A stretch of DNA of 64,000 nucleotides from GCA-002050365 sp038235165. Its GTDB lineage: Bacteria; Acidobacteriota; Blastocatellia; Pyrinomonadales; Pyrinomonadaceae. Below the pieces are notes generated by a model, which was not told where the DNA came from, did not search any database, and saw only the letters and a program-made list of their open reading frames with translations. Where the stretch lies: assembly GCA_038235165.1 (NCBI GenBank), contig JBBSUG010000009.1, positions 1 to 64,000 of the forward strand, in the 5' to 3' direction. Of the stretch, positions 41,604 through 50,429 are shown piece after piece. A program made the position numbers and the translations under genes. Within the stretch, counting starts at the first letter, position 1. Each line of letters starts with the position of its first letter.

Positions 41604-43151
41604 ATGAATAATAAACGCAGAACTCTTGCGCTGATTATTATTGACGGCTGGGGTTATTCGCCGAAGAAAGAGGGCAACGCGATTGCGCTGGCGCACACCC
41701 CTTTTTACGACGAAATCTGCCGCAAATATCCGAAAACGCTGCTCGCGGCGGCGGGTTTGCGCGTCGGGTTAACGCCGGACACGCCGGGAAATTCTGAAGT
41801 CGGACATTTAAATATCGGCGCGGGGCGCATCGTTCAAACCGACGTTTCGAGAATTTCAAACGCGATTAAAAGCGGCAAGTTTTTTGAAAATAAAGTTTTG
41901 AAAGAAGCGTTTGACCACGCCAAAACGAAAAATTCGGCGGTGCATCTGATCGGTTTGATGTCGGATGGCAATGTGCATTCTTCGCCGGATACACTTTTCT
42001 CGCTGCTGCGAATGGCGAAAAAAGAAGGCGTGAAGGATGTCTTCGTGCATCCGATTTTGGACGGGCGCGATGTTGCGCCGCGCACGGCGGATATTTACGT
42101 CGAAGCACTGGAAATCAAACTCGCGGACATCGGCATCGGGCGCGTCGCTACGCTGTGCGGACGTTATTATGCGATGGATAAGGATAAAAATTGGGAGCGC
42201 ACGGCGCGGGCTTACACAATGCTCGTTCATTCGGAGGGCGAACGCGGCGTTGATACGGTGGCAGCGATTCGTAGTTCGTTTCTGCGCGGCATTTCCGACG
42301 AATTTATTCAGCCCGTCGTCTTGGAAGAAAAACCCGGCGAGCAGATCGCTTCGATAAAAAATGATGATGTCGTCATTTTTTTCAATCACCGCGCCGACCG
42401 GATGCGCCAACTCGTCAAGGCTCTCGCCGTTTCGGACACGACGGAATTTACGACGTTCGGGAAACCGAAAATCCACGCCGTCTGTCTGACTGAATACGAC
42501 CGGACGTTTGATTTGCCGGTTGCCTTTCGGCAGGAAAATGAAGAAAACGTGCTGGCGAAAGTGTTCGCCGACAACGGCATTTTGAACTGCCGAGTGATGG
42601 AAACCGAAAAATACGCGCACTTGACCTATTTTTTCAACGGCGGGGTCGAACTCGAACATCCGTGTGAACACCGCGTTCTCGTTCCGTCGCCAAAAGCGGC
42701 GATGGCGGAAACCGCGCCGGAGATGGCTTGTTTCAAAGTGACGGACAAATTTCTGCGCGGTCTCGAAGCCGGTGAAAGCGACGTTTTTATTATCAATCTC
42801 GCCGCGCCGGATACGGTCGCGCACACCGGAAATTTGGAAAAAACGATTGAAGCCGTGCAGTTTGTAGATACTTGTCTGGGCGGCATCATCGAAAAAATCC
42901 GCGCTGTCGGCGGCATCGCGCTGATTACTTCCGACCACGGCAACTGCGAAGAAATGGCTGATTTGCTGACCGGCGAACCGAATAACGGACACACAGCCAA
43001 CCCGGTGCCGTTTCACTTTGTTGACGAACGCGCCAACGGTCTGAAACTGCGCGACGGCGGCGCACTCGAAGACGTTGCGCCGACGCTGCTTGCTATTTTG
43101 GGCATCGAAAAACCCACTGAAATGACGGGAAATGATTTGCGGCTCTCTTAA
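41604..43151 (+). CDS. gpmI: Cofactor-independent phosphoglycerate mutase
   Basis: Interconverts 3- and 2-phosphoglycerate with a phosphoserine intermediate and two manganese ions. Landmarks are LIIIDGWGYSPKKEGNAIAL, the active serine in PDTPGNSEVGHLNIGAGR, NVHSSPDTLFSLL, VHPILDGRDVAPRT, NFNHRADRMRQL-type motif (IFFNHRADRMRQL), AAPDTVAHTGNLE and ITSDHGNCEEM. Start at ATG 41604; an overlapping upstream ATG at 41556 lies within the acetyltransferase gene and is not conserved. 515 residues is normal. Confidence 0.97.
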   Translation: MNNKRRTLALIIIDGWGYSPKKEGNAIALAHTPFYDEICRKYPKTLLAAAGLRVGLTPDTPGNSEVGHLNIGAGRIVQTDVSRISNAIKSGKFFENKVLKEAFDHAKTKNSAVHLIGLMSDGNVHSSPDTLFSLLRMAKKEGVKDVFVHPILDGRDVAPRTADIYVEALEIKLADIGIGRVATLCGRYYAMDKDKNWERTARAYTMLVHSEGERGVDTVAAIRSSFLRGISDEFIQPVVLEEKPGEQIASIKNDDVVIFFNHRADRMRQLVKALAVSDTTEFTTFGKPKIHAVCLTEYDRTFDLPVAFRQENEENVLAKVFADNGILNCRVMETEKYAHLTYFFNGGVELEHPCEHRVLVPSPKAAMAETAPEMACFKVTDKFLRGLEAGESDVFIINLAAPDTVAHTGNLEKTIEAVQFVDTCLGGIIEKIRAVGGIALITSDHGNCEEMADLLTGEPNNGHTANPVPFHFVDERANGLKLRDGGALEDVAPTLLAILGIEKPTEMTGNDLRLS

Positions 43152-43251
43152 AATATTCCAAATTCCAGATTTCAAATTCCAGATTGAAGACTGCACATTC
43201 CGTCTCGAATTCAGGTTTGGAGTTTGGAATTTGGAATTTGGAATTTGGAAC
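43152..43251. repeat. Inverted heptamer arrays running into the GT9 gene
   Basis: AAATTCC/AGATTTC-type 7-mers (about 43155-43187) are followed by TTCAGGT, TTGGAGT, three TTGGAAT and TTGGAAC in phase (43210-43251). The two halves are roughly inverted. The TTG codons at 43224 and 43245 of the array are in frame with the glycosyltransferase. Confidence 0.75.
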
Positions 43252-44234
43252 ATCCTGAAAATATTTTAATCATCCATTTCGGGCAGCTTGGCGATGTCAT
43301 TTTGAGTTTGCCGTCTTTTTTTGCGATTCGGGAAAAGTTTGCGGACGCGAAAATTACGGTGTTGGTCGGGAAAGCTAGTGCGGAAATGATTGAACTCGCC
43401 GGGTTTGCCGATGACAAAATTGTCGTTGACCGCGTGAAATTGCGCGACAGCGGGAAACTCTGGTCAATCGGCGAAATTCTCAAGTTGGCGAAGGAAATTC
43501 GCCGCCGCAAATTTGATTTCATTATTGATCTGCACAGTCTCGCCGAAACGAATCTGCTCGGGTTTTTCTCCGGCGCGAAACAGCGGTTGTATATCAACCG
43601 GGAAAACCGCTCGCTCGATTTTCTGGGGAATTTCAGTCCGAAACCGCCGCTCGAAGATAAATCTAAACACGCCGCCGACCGTTATCTCGACGTTTTACAG
43701 TCGCTTTCGATTGAAAATCCGCGCCGCTTCGTGCAAATTTCGCCGCCGCCGTCTGCTCAAGAAACAATCGAACATCTGTGGAGCGAGAAAAAACTCGTCG
43801 GCAAAAAACTCGTCGGATTTTTCCCCGGCGCAGGGCATCCGAGCAGACGCTGGCAGTTAGATAATTTCGCAGAATTAGCAAAACAAATCGAGCGAACTGA
43901 AAACCTTCAAACGATGGTTTTTCTCGGTCCCGAAGAAATCGAAATGCGCGGCGAGGTTAAAGAAAAGTTTCCCGCCGCCACCTTAATCGTTGACAAATTA
44001 ACGCTTTCGCAATTGGCAGCGGCGATGATGCGGCTCGCCGTTTTAGTCAGCAACGACACCGGCGCGATGCACGTCGGCGCACTCGTCGGAACGCCGATTG
44101 TTTTATTATTGGACGAACGCGCCCCGTCGAGCTATTTGCCGCTGACGGAAAAACTGCGTGTCATCAATCACGGAAAATTGGATGAAATCAGCGTCGGGGA
44201 GGTTTACCGGGCGACGCTCGAAAGTCTCGAATAA
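43224..44234 (+). CDS. Glycosyltransferase family 9 protein
   Basis: GT-B fold, heptosyltransferase-like, probably acting on lipopolysaccharide or another surface glycan. The N-terminal motif ILIIHFGQLGDVILSLPSFFAI and the C-terminal VLVSNDTGAMHVGALVGTPIVLLLDERAP, plus the GFFPGAGHPSRRWQLDNFAEL segment, are GT9 features. No ATG is present at the proper place. The frame begins at TTG codons inside a heptamer array (43224 or 43245), giving a leader MEFGIWNLEHPENIL that is not family-like. Start uncertain. It is a paralogue of the gene at 22121. Confidence 0.85.
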   Translation: MEFGIWNLEHPENILIIHFGQLGDVILSLPSFFAIREKFADAKITVLVGKASAEMIELAGFADDKIVVDRVKLRDSGKLWSIGEILKLAKEIRRRKFDFIIDLHSLAETNLLGFFSGAKQRLYINRENRSLDFLGNFSPKPPLEDKSKHAADRYLDVLQSLSIENPRRFVQISPPPSAQETIEHLWSEKKLVGKKLVGFFPGAGHPSRRWQLDNFAELAKQIERTENLQTMVFLGPEEIEMRGEVKEKFPAATLIVDKLTLSQLAAAMMRLAVLVSNDTGAMHVGALVGTPIVLLLDERAPSSYLPLTEKLRVINHGKLDEISVGEVYRATLESLE

Positions 44235-44342
44235 CTTTGAATCGTCAGTATTTAATTGGTAAGAACTGAGTCTTTGGGCGACAAAATCAAACTCGCTCAT
44301 AGATAAATTAAAGATAGTGTATTTTCACAAAGACTGTAATTA

Positions 44343-45911
44343 ATGAACAAATCCAACATTCAAATATTTTTCCCGGCGATGATGATATTTTTTATCATTT
44401 TGTTTTCGGCGTGTCGCGGCGTGTCGCCCGCCGGTCAAACGTCACCTGACGAGAATTCGACCGATACGACCGAAAGTTTTTACATTCCGCCTTCCGACAT
44501 TAATCTCGCCAAACCGCTGGTCGTTTCGCAAAAACCGGAAGACCTGGCGCTGGCGCAAAAGATTGATGAGATTATTGAGCAGAGCGAGTATGCCGGTGCG
44601 CGGTGGGGCGTTTTTGCCGTCAGTTTGAAAGACGGGCGGGTCGTCGTCGCCAGAGATGCGCGGCAGCTTTTTAATCCGGCTTCGATTGAAAAAACGATTA
44701 CGGCAATCGTTGCGCTCGACCGGCTCAGCGCAGATTTCCTCTATCGCACTTCTGTTTTTGCGTCCGCGCCAATCGCCGCCGACGGAACGCTGAACGGCGA
44801 TTTGATTCTGTACGGAACGGGTGCGCCGGATTTTGACGACGCGGCTCTGGAGAATCTAATCAGCCAACTGCAAGCCAAAGGTCTGCGGCGCGTGACGGGA
44901 AACATCGTCGGCGACGACAGTTATTTTAAGGGGGCGAGCATCGGCGACGGCTGGACGTGGAACGATTTGCAGTGGCATTACGGGGCGGAAGCGAGTGCGT
45001 TGTCGTTTAATGAAAATCAAGCGGCGGTTTTTATGAATGAACAGGGCAAACCGGCGATTTCAAACGATTTGATGCAAATTCACGGCGAACTTCAGCCGAC
45101 GCAAAACGGGCAGACCGAAGCGTTCGGCATCGAACGCGGTTTGGGCGACAATCAGCTTTACGTTTGGGGCAACGGCGGCAAGGCTTACGGGCGCGTCGCC
45201 GTTCACCAGCCGGCGTTGTCGGCGGCGAAAACGCTCCGTGAATCACTCATCAAAAAGGGAATTACGGTGGACGGCGATTTTCGGGCGGTGGATTGGAAAA
45301 CGGAAAACAAAACCAATGTTGCAGGCGCGGCTGAACTTGCTTTTATTGAAAGCAAAACTCTCGGTGAACTCGTGCAGCGAATGAACAAGCGGTCGGTTAA
45401 TCTTTACGGCGAACTGCTGTTGCGGACAATCGGCAAAAAATTCGGCGACACCGCGCCGGACGAGAGCCGCCAGATTCAGGAACTTCGCGGCGATGACGCA
45501 GCGGGCGCGGCGGTCATCAAAAAATGGCTGGAGCAGAGAAACGTCGCGGTCGCCGATGTGCAGATTCACGACGGTTCGGGATTGTCGCGACTCGATTTCG
45601 TCACGCCCGAAGTCTTCGGACGCGCTTTGGTTTACGCGGCGCAGTCAAAATTTGCCGATGTTTTCAAAGATTCACTGCCGGTTGCCGGGACAGATGGGAC
45701 TTTGGGAGGACGCTTGGGCAAAGTGAAAGGCAAAATTTTGGCGAAAACCGGCTCGATCACCTATGTCACTTCGCTCGCCGGTTACGCGCAGGTGTCGGAT
45801 GATGAAATTTACGCCTTCGCCATTATCGGTAACAACATCACGCGCAAAACCGACGGTTCGAGAATTGTTGATATGATTGCGGCGAGCTTGATAGAAGGGG
45901 GAAAAAGATGA
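44343..45911 (+). CDS. dacB: D-Ala-D-Ala carboxypeptidase/endopeptidase lipoprotein (PBP4-like)
   Basis: A class C penicillin-binding protein, S13 family, that trims peptidoglycan stem peptides and cross-links. The SxxK box is SIEK in NPASIEKTITAIVAL, the SxN box is SVN in MNKRSVNLYGELLLRTIG, and KTG is in ILAKTGSITYVTSLAGY. The signal ends in a lipobox (FSA|C), so it is probably lipid-anchored. That is less common than the soluble E. coli form. 522 residues; the extra domain between SxxK and SxN is kept (GDDSYFKGASIGDGWTWNDLQWHYGA). Confidence 0.9.
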   Translation: MNKSNIQIFFPAMMIFFIILFSACRGVSPAGQTSPDENSTDTTESFYIPPSDINLAKPLVVSQKPEDLALAQKIDEIIEQSEYAGARWGVFAVSLKDGRVVVARDARQLFNPASIEKTITAIVALDRLSADFLYRTSVFASAPIAADGTLNGDLILYGTGAPDFDDAALENLISQLQAKGLRRVTGNIVGDDSYFKGASIGDGWTWNDLQWHYGAEASALSFNENQAAVFMNEQGKPAISNDLMQIHGELQPTQNGQTEAFGIERGLGDNQLYVWGNGGKAYGRVAVHQPALSAAKTLRESLIKKGITVDGDFRAVDWKTENKTNVAGAAELAFIESKTLGELVQRMNKRSVNLYGELLLRTIGKKFGDTAPDESRQIQELRGDDAAGAAVIKKWLEQRNVAVADVQIHDGSGLSRLDFVTPEVFGRALVYAAQSKFADVFKDSLPVAGTDGTLGGRLGKVKGKILAKTGSITYVTSLAGYAQVSDDEIYAFAIIGNNITRKTDGSRIVDMIAASLIEGGKR

Positions 45912-45995
45912 AAAAGTGAAAAAGGGAAACGGAAGAGAATAAGAGAAATTCGGAAATTCAGTCATTTTTCCTTTCCCCCTTTTTTTCTATCTCTG

Positions 45996-46190
45996 CTATC
46001 CGATAAAAAATCCTAAAAATAGAAAAACCCAAAAGAAAATCATCACGAAAAGCGGCAGAATCATCAGCACCAAACAGCCCAAATTTGCCCACGATTCCTG
46101 ATTCCAAGTGTAAGGTTCGGGACAGTATGAGCAAAATTCTTTACTCGCCATAAACGGGCGGTGACATTTGTCGCAGATTTTGATGTTCAC
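45996..46190 (-). CDS. Small zinc-ribbon membrane protein
   Basis: About 64 residues with a zinc ribbon at the N-terminus (ICDKCHRPF...FCSYC) and a long hydrophobic C-terminal helix (LGCLVLMILPLFVMIFFWVFLF). Start taken at GTG 46190; a TTG at 46193 is equally open. No ribosome site is evident. Similar short 'ribbon plus helix' proteins are scattered in many bacteria and remain uncharacterised. Confidence 0.5.
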   Translation of the reverse strand: MNIKICDKCHRPFMASKEFCSYCPEPYTWNQESWANLGCLVLMILPLFVMIFFWVFLFLGFFIG

Positions 46191-46370
46191 CAACTTAGAA
46201 TATCAAAAAATTTCAAAATAAACTTCTCAAAAGCTCGTCAATTAGATTGAGGAGCGCGAATATCTAGTCAGTTGTTCGTCGAGTGAAGATGCGGGAGATG
46301 CAACTCAACCAGAAATGTTATTTCAACAATCGTGGGGCGGGCGTTCATTCGCCGCTTCGATTGTATGAAC

Positions 46371-46393
46371 GGCAGGCGAGCCGCCTGCGCTCC
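46371..46393. repeat. Single REP-like hairpin, third stem type
   Basis: The minus strand reads GGAGCGCAGGCGGCTCGCCT..., the GGAGCGC head with a CAGGC/GCCTG stem. It is solitary, in the 292-bp gap before tdk, where I otherwise see nothing coding. Confidence 0.6.
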
Positions 46394-46485
46394 AGCTGTG
46401 AATTTTTGTGTTTAGACTTTGAATCGGTCTCTGTGATATTCTAATCGCTTTCAAAATCACAAAATAAGGAAAATTAACTCAAAAA

Positions 46486-47103
46486 ATGGTTGAAGAATAC
46501 GCTTTCGACAATACGGAAGAACGTCGCAAAAGTCGGCAGAACGGCACGGGTTGGATCGAAGTCATCGTCGGTTCGATGTTTTCGGGGAAGTCCGAGGAAT
46601 TGATTCGCCGTCTGAAACGGGCGCAGATCGCGCGGCAGAAAGTTCAGGTGTTCAAGCCGAAAATTGACGACCGCTTTTCGATTGAACAAATCGCGTCGCA
46701 TTCGGGAATGACCCACGTTTCCAAGCCGGTGATGACCGCCAAGGAAATTCTCGCGCAGATCGAAGATGACACGGAAGTCGTCGGCATTGACGAAGGACAG
46801 TTTTTCGATATGGGCATCATTAACGCCGCCAATGAACTCGCCGGACAGGGCAAGCGCGTCATCATCGCCGGATTAGATCAGGATTACACCGGAAAACCGT
46901 TCGAGCCGATGCCGCAGCTTCTTTCAATCGCCGAGTTTATCACAAAAACCCACGCCATCTGCGTCAAATGCGGACAAACCGCCAATTATTCACAGCGCAC
47001 ATTCGAATCGGACGCGCAGGTCGAAGTCGGTGCCGGCGACAAATACGAAGCGCGCTGCCGCAAATGTTTCGTCCCTCATTCCGACGCGCCGACGGTCTCT
47101 TGA
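46486..47103 (+). CDS. tdk: Thymidine kinase
   Basis: Salvages thymidine to dTMP with ATP; TK1-like (type II) family. The P-loop is GSMFSGKSEELIRRL, the Glu/DE motif is GIDEGQFFD, and the lasso region is present in AGLDQDYTGKPFEPM. The zinc site has both cysteine pairs, CVKCGQTAN and CRKCF. 205 residues. AAGGAAAATT is 14 or more bases before ATG, somewhat distant. Followed by a heptamer-repeat hairpin. Confidence 0.96.
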   Translation: MVEEYAFDNTEERRKSRQNGTGWIEVIVGSMFSGKSEELIRRLKRAQIARQKVQVFKPKIDDRFSIEQIASHSGMTHVSKPVMTAKEILAQIEDDTEVVGIDEGQFFDMGIINAANELAGQGKRVIIAGLDQDYTGKPFEPMPQLLSIAEFITKTHAICVKCGQTANYSQRTFESDAQVEVGAGDKYEARCRKCFVPHSDAPTVS

Positions 47104-47225
47104 AGGTTTCAGGTTTCAGGTTCAAGATTAGAAGATCATCTTTTAGCAATACATCTTCAATCTGAAACCCTGAACCTGAAACCTTGAACCCTGAACCTGA
47201 AACCTTGAACCCTGAACCTGAAACC
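47104..47225. repeat. Heptamer/21-mer repeat tract between tdk and the amidotransferase gene
   Basis: GGTTTCA, GGTTTCA, GGTTCAA, GATTAGA on the left. On the right (47162-47225) is a 21-bp unit, CTGAACCTGAAACCTTGAAC plus C, repeated about three times with the inverse sense. The halves can pair into a long stem between convergent genes. Confidence 0.8.
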
Positions 47226-48151
47226 TATCTCCGGTGTTTCAAAGCAAGTTTCAAAAAGTTTTCAAACAAAATGCGTCCGTCGCGCGATTCGTTCGGATGT
47301 TCCCACCGGGTCGGGTTTTTCGACCAGTCTTCAAACGATTTTTCGAGGTGAAACTGGACGGTGTAAATCAATTGGTCGTCGCTGCGTTTGACCATCATCT
47401 GATTTTTACAAAGATAACCCGTTGCCAATTGTTCAAAACCCTCGGGAATGCCGTCAACCTGCAAACCGTGGTTTTGCCAGACGCGCAAAATGTCGTCTTC
47501 TAATGTGTAGTCCTGCCAAACGCCGCTTTCGACATCAGCGATGCCTTCAAAAATCGGATCGGACGAATCGGTAATTTTGATAAAACGATACTGATATTCA
47601 TTTACCCGGTTGACGCGTTTTTCCGACGGGGCGAGATTGTCGAGCGTCGTCAGCGGTACGCCGAAACTTTCGCCGACAAGCTGGTGTGCGCCGCAGATGG
47701 CGAGAACCGGAAATTTCGTTTTGTGAATAAACCGCTTGAATTTTTCGAGATGCGCCGGGTTGTAGTAATCGAAATCGGACAGCGTACCGCTCATCACGAT
47801 TGCGTCCGGGTTAAATGTTTTGGCGGCTTCAGCGATTTCCGAGAGATGAACGGTCAAAGTTTTCGGCTGCCGCACGAGCCGCAGAATGTTCTGCGCGATG
47901 TTGTTGACCGCCATCGAGGAGATTTTGTTCTCAAAATTAACCTTGCTTTCCGCCGTGCCGTTCCATTCGCGTCTGGCGAGTTCCGACAAATCGCTTTCAT
48001 AGCGCAAAAGATCGTTAACAATCAACACCTTCGCGTGCGGAATCCGCTTTTCAATCGGTTCATAGCGGCAAAACGGTCGGTTATTATAAGGAAACGGCAG
48101 CTCCTGCAATTTCGGGTTGGCTTTCATCGAAGCCGGGATTTCATCTAACAT
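47225..48151 (-). CDS. Class I glutamine amidotransferase-like protein
   Basis: A GATase1-fold domain occupies about residues 105-300. The nucleophile elbow is VLAICGAHQLVGESFG and the His-Glu pair is in TVQFHLEKSFEDW. The first 100 residues form an unusual extension (MLDEIPASMKANPKLQEL...KVLIVNDLLRYESDLSE). The acceptor domain or subunit is not seen, so a stand-alone amidase-type function, or a GATase working with an unknown partner, is possible. 308 residues. Confidence 0.75.
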   Translation of the reverse strand: MLDEIPASMKANPKLQELPFPYNNRPFCRYEPIEKRIPHAKVLIVNDLLRYESDLSELARREWNGTAESKVNFENKISSMAVNNIAQNILRLVRQPKTLTVHLSEIAEAAKTFNPDAIVMSGTLSDFDYYNPAHLEKFKRFIHKTKFPVLAICGAHQLVGESFGVPLTTLDNLAPSEKRVNRVNEYQYRFIKITDSSDPIFEGIADVESGVWQDYTLEDDILRVWQNHGLQVDGIPEGFEQLATGYLCKNQMMVKRSDDQLIYTVQFHLEKSFEDWSKNPTRWEHPNESRDGRILFENFLKLALKHRR

Positions 48152-48189
48152 AGCTTAATTAGTACAATCGAGTTATTATTATTATTATT

Positions 48190-48224
48190 AAATATTAAAT
48201 TCTAAATCTTAAATTTTTATAATT
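48190..48224. repeat. AT-rich heptamer array upstream of the amidotransferase gene
   Basis: AAATATT, AAATTCT, AAATCTT, AAATTTT, TATAATT in phase, next to a run of ATT triplets (48175-48189). The 213-bp gap here contains nothing else recognisable. Confidence 0.5.
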
Positions 48225-48364
48225 ATTCAACAAGACCAAATATCATTCTTCCAATAATATCCGGGTTCGTCAACATTTCATTATATTTAATTTTCTGAAA
48301 ATAATTCAAACGGCGAAAAACTATTAAGCGGTGAGTAGGAAGTAATGAATGATGCGTGATTGAG

Positions 48365-48841
48365 TTAAGAACTACGCTGTTTCGTCGTCTGCCGAAACTC
48401 CGGCATCAACGCGCCCGCGCCGATTTCTTCGATTTCTTCGCGCATTTCTTTGATTAATGATGAGCGCATACGCCCTTTGACAGCGGAGGTTTTATCGTTG
48501 GCGGCGGCTTCTAAAAGCAGCAAACTTTTGTGCCACGACGATTCGATCTGGTCGGCGAGGGTCGAGATTGTGGAAATGTCATACGGCACGGCGACTTCCT
48601 GACAGCCGAGACGGGCGAAAATCTGTAAATAGCGGGCGGTTGACAAATCAGGGCAGGAAAAGCGTTTGTTGCCGACTTTTAATTCCACGCCGAGCAGCGT
48701 GTGCTGGATAATCGCCCGATTTTCGCGCCGTCCGATCTCCAGTCCGTGCGCCCGCGTCCGCTGGGTGCGAACCCGTTCCCGGTAAATCATCGGCAGCCAT
48801 TCCGCGCCCATCTGCTCTTTTATTTCGCCAACGCTGTCCAT
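48365..48841 (-). CDS. Conserved-looking protein of unknown function
   Basis: 158 residues, soluble, with no recognised domain. An Arg-rich N-terminal part (MIYRERVRTQRTRAHGLEIGRRENRAII) precedes a central segment with GVELKVGNKRFSCPDLSTARYLQIFARLGCQEVAVPYD, then a helical C-terminus (TLADQIESSWHKSLLLLEAAANDKT...IKEMREEIEEIG). Start at ATG 48841. It reads away from the REP element copy 3. No function is proposed. Confidence 0.55.
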   Translation of the reverse strand: MDSVGEIKEQMGAEWLPMIYRERVRTQRTRAHGLEIGRRENRAIIQHTLLGVELKVGNKRFSCPDLSTARYLQIFARLGCQEVAVPYDISTISTLADQIESSWHKSLLLLEAAANDKTSAVKGRMRSSLIKEMREEIEEIGAGALMPEFRQTTKQRSS

Positions 48842-48865
48842 ATAAAAAATAGAATACCATAAGTC

Positions 48866-49116
48866 GGAGCGCGGAAGTCTCGTCCGCCAACACAGCGCAG
48901 CGAATGTTGCAACGCTTCTGATAATTACAACGAACTACAACGCGAAAAACAGCGTTTCGCCTGCGCTTGAAAGTAATTGCGAAACTAAACTCCCATCCGC
49001 CAATCGAGCGCAATCAAGACACAATTCCGGCATTGCATTTCTACGACGGTGGTTTAATGCGAAGGTTTCCAACGATTCGCTGCGCTGTCGTTGGGCGGAC
49101 GAGACTTCCGCGCTCC
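48866..49116. repeat. REP-pair element, copy 3 (251 bp)
   Basis: Forward REP at 48866-48887 and inverted REP at 49095-49116, with an interior of the B type in reverse orientation (contains GCATTTCTACGACGGTGG). The element ends 39 bp upstream of the RAYT gene, on its 5' side. It is the longest copy. Confidence 0.85.
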
Positions 49117-49155
49117 GGTTGAATAAATTTATTATTTCGATAGAATCCTTATGTT

Positions 49156-49746
49156 ATGGAAGATTTACCGGATAAACAGCCGCGCGGTTGGCACGGGCGC
49201 GGGTATTTGCCGCATTTTGACGGCGGCGAAATGTATCAGTTTATTACTTTTCATTTAGCCGATGCACTTCCTCTAAAGGTTATTGAACGGTGGAAACGGG
49301 AACTTGAACGGGAAAAGGATGAAACAAAAATTCTCGAATTACACCGGCGCACCGAAAAATATCTCGATCAAGGGTACGGGCAATGTCATCTGAAAACAGC
49401 CGAAGTTGCCGCGCAAGTTCAGGCATCGCTGCTTTATTTTCACGCGGTGCGCTACAAATTAATTGGGTGGGTCGTAATGCCGAACCACGTTCATTTTTTG
49501 CTGAAACCGATTAACGGTCATTCACTTTCGGAAATTATGCAGACACTCAAATCTTTCACCGCGCACGAAGTGAACAAAATACTTCGCCGGCGCGGTCAAT
49601 TTTGGCAGAAAGATTATTTCGACCGTTACATTCGCAACCACGAACACTATCTCAAAACGTTGGACTACATCGAAAACAACTCGGTCAAAGCCAAACTGTG
49701 CGAAAAGCGCGGCGACTGGAAATACAGCAGCGCACACCATCAATAA
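49156..49746 (+). CDS. REP-associated tyrosine transposase (RAYT)
   Basis: A Y1-type HUH transposase of 196 residues. The HUH motif is in WVVMPNHVHFLLKP (HxH), and the catalytic tyrosine region is FWQKDYFDRYIRNHEHYLKTLDYIENN, close to the canonical RAYT sequence. TnpA-REP proteins cut and join single-stranded DNA at REP hairpins with a conserved tetranucleotide at the 5' foot. Here the hairpins start GGAG, which would be the natural target. Inverted REP-pair elements flank the gene on both sides (copy 3 and copy 4), each within 40 bp. Start ATG 49156; no strong ribosome site. Confidence 0.9.
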   Translation: MEDLPDKQPRGWHGRGYLPHFDGGEMYQFITFHLADALPLKVIERWKRELEREKDETKILELHRRTEKYLDQGYGQCHLKTAEVAAQVQASLLYFHAVRYKLIGWVVMPNHVHFLLKPINGHSLSEIMQTLKSFTAHEVNKILRRRGQFWQKDYFDRYIRNHEHYLKTLDYIENNSVKAKLCEKRGDWKYSSAHHQ

Positions 49747-49777
49747 ACAAGCCGGAGCGCAAATAACTTCATCCGGC

Positions 49778-50012
49778 GGAGCGCGGAAGTCTCGTCCGCC
49801 CAACGACAGCGCAGCGAATCGTTGGAAACCTTCGCATTAAACCACCGTCGTAGAAATGCAAAAATCTCCACGATTCAGCCGAGGCGCGAAACGTGAATTG
49901 CGTGCGTGTCGAGCGCGAGCAAGACACCATTTTTATATTGCAGTTTGTTGTAATCATTAGTGACGATTCAACATTCGCTGCGCTGTGTCGGCGGACGAGA
50001 CTTCCGCGCTCC
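49778..50012. repeat. REP-pair element, copy 4 (235 bp)
   Basis: Forward REP at 49778-49799, inverted REP at 49991-50012, interior of the B type in forward orientation (CGATTCAGCCGAGGCGCGAA, GTCGAGCGCG). Opposite in interior orientation to copy 3, so the two sandwich the RAYT gene as inverted copies. It starts 31 bp after the transposase stop codon. Confidence 0.88.
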
Positions 50013-50028
50013 GTCGGACGGCTTAGTC

Positions 50029-50260
50029 AGAGCGCGGAAGTCTCGTCCGCCCAACGAGCGATAGCAAAGTTGGAAACCTCCACACCAAAGCACCGCCCTG
50101 CAAATGCAAAAACTTCCACGATTCAGCCAAAGCGCGAAATATGAATTATGTTTGTGTCGAGCGCAAGCAAGACATCGTTTGAGCATTGTAGTTCGTTGTA
50201 ATCGTTAGAAGCGTCGCAACACTCGCTGCGCTGTGTTGGCGGACGAGACTTCCGCGCTCC
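50029..50260. repeat. REP-pair element, copy 5 (232 bp)
   Basis: Forward REP at 50029-50050 (the GGAG head reads AGAG) and inverted REP at 50239-50260; B-type interior like copies 4 and 6. It lies directly upstream of the pilin-1 regulatory region. Confidence 0.85.
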
Positions 50261-50288
50261 GTCGGACTTCACGCGCTTCGTCTGACAG

Positions 50289-50340
50289 TTTTCGTCACTT
50301 AGCGATTACAAAAAACCGTTGTTTGACAAGTTTTAGCGAC
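50289..50340 (+). promoter_or_regulatory. Conserved box upstream of pilin 1, candidate enhancer
   Basis: TTTTCGTCACTTAGCGATTA...TTTGACAAGTTTTAGCGAC recurs upstream of pilins 2 (51505-51560) and 3 (52466-52516). Each box ends 86-92 bp before the sigma-54 promoter, a usual distance for an NtrC/PilR-type activator site. Assigned by comparison only. Confidence 0.55.
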
Positions 50341-50429
50341 GAACAAATTATTTTTGTGAAACTTATGATTATCGCTTAAATATTTATATTTATTATATTT
50401 ACACCTTTATTTGTTTCGTTAAATGAGTT

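Noticed and set aside
41856..43253. 465-residue minus-strand frame opposite gpmI
   Set aside because: Very long but fully antisense to a strongly conserved gene, rich in Arg/Phe/His as expected for a shadow, and with no recognisable domain.
49893..50186. Short frames inside REP-pair copies 4 and 5
   Set aside because: Same repeat-encoded peptides as at the other copies, on both strands.
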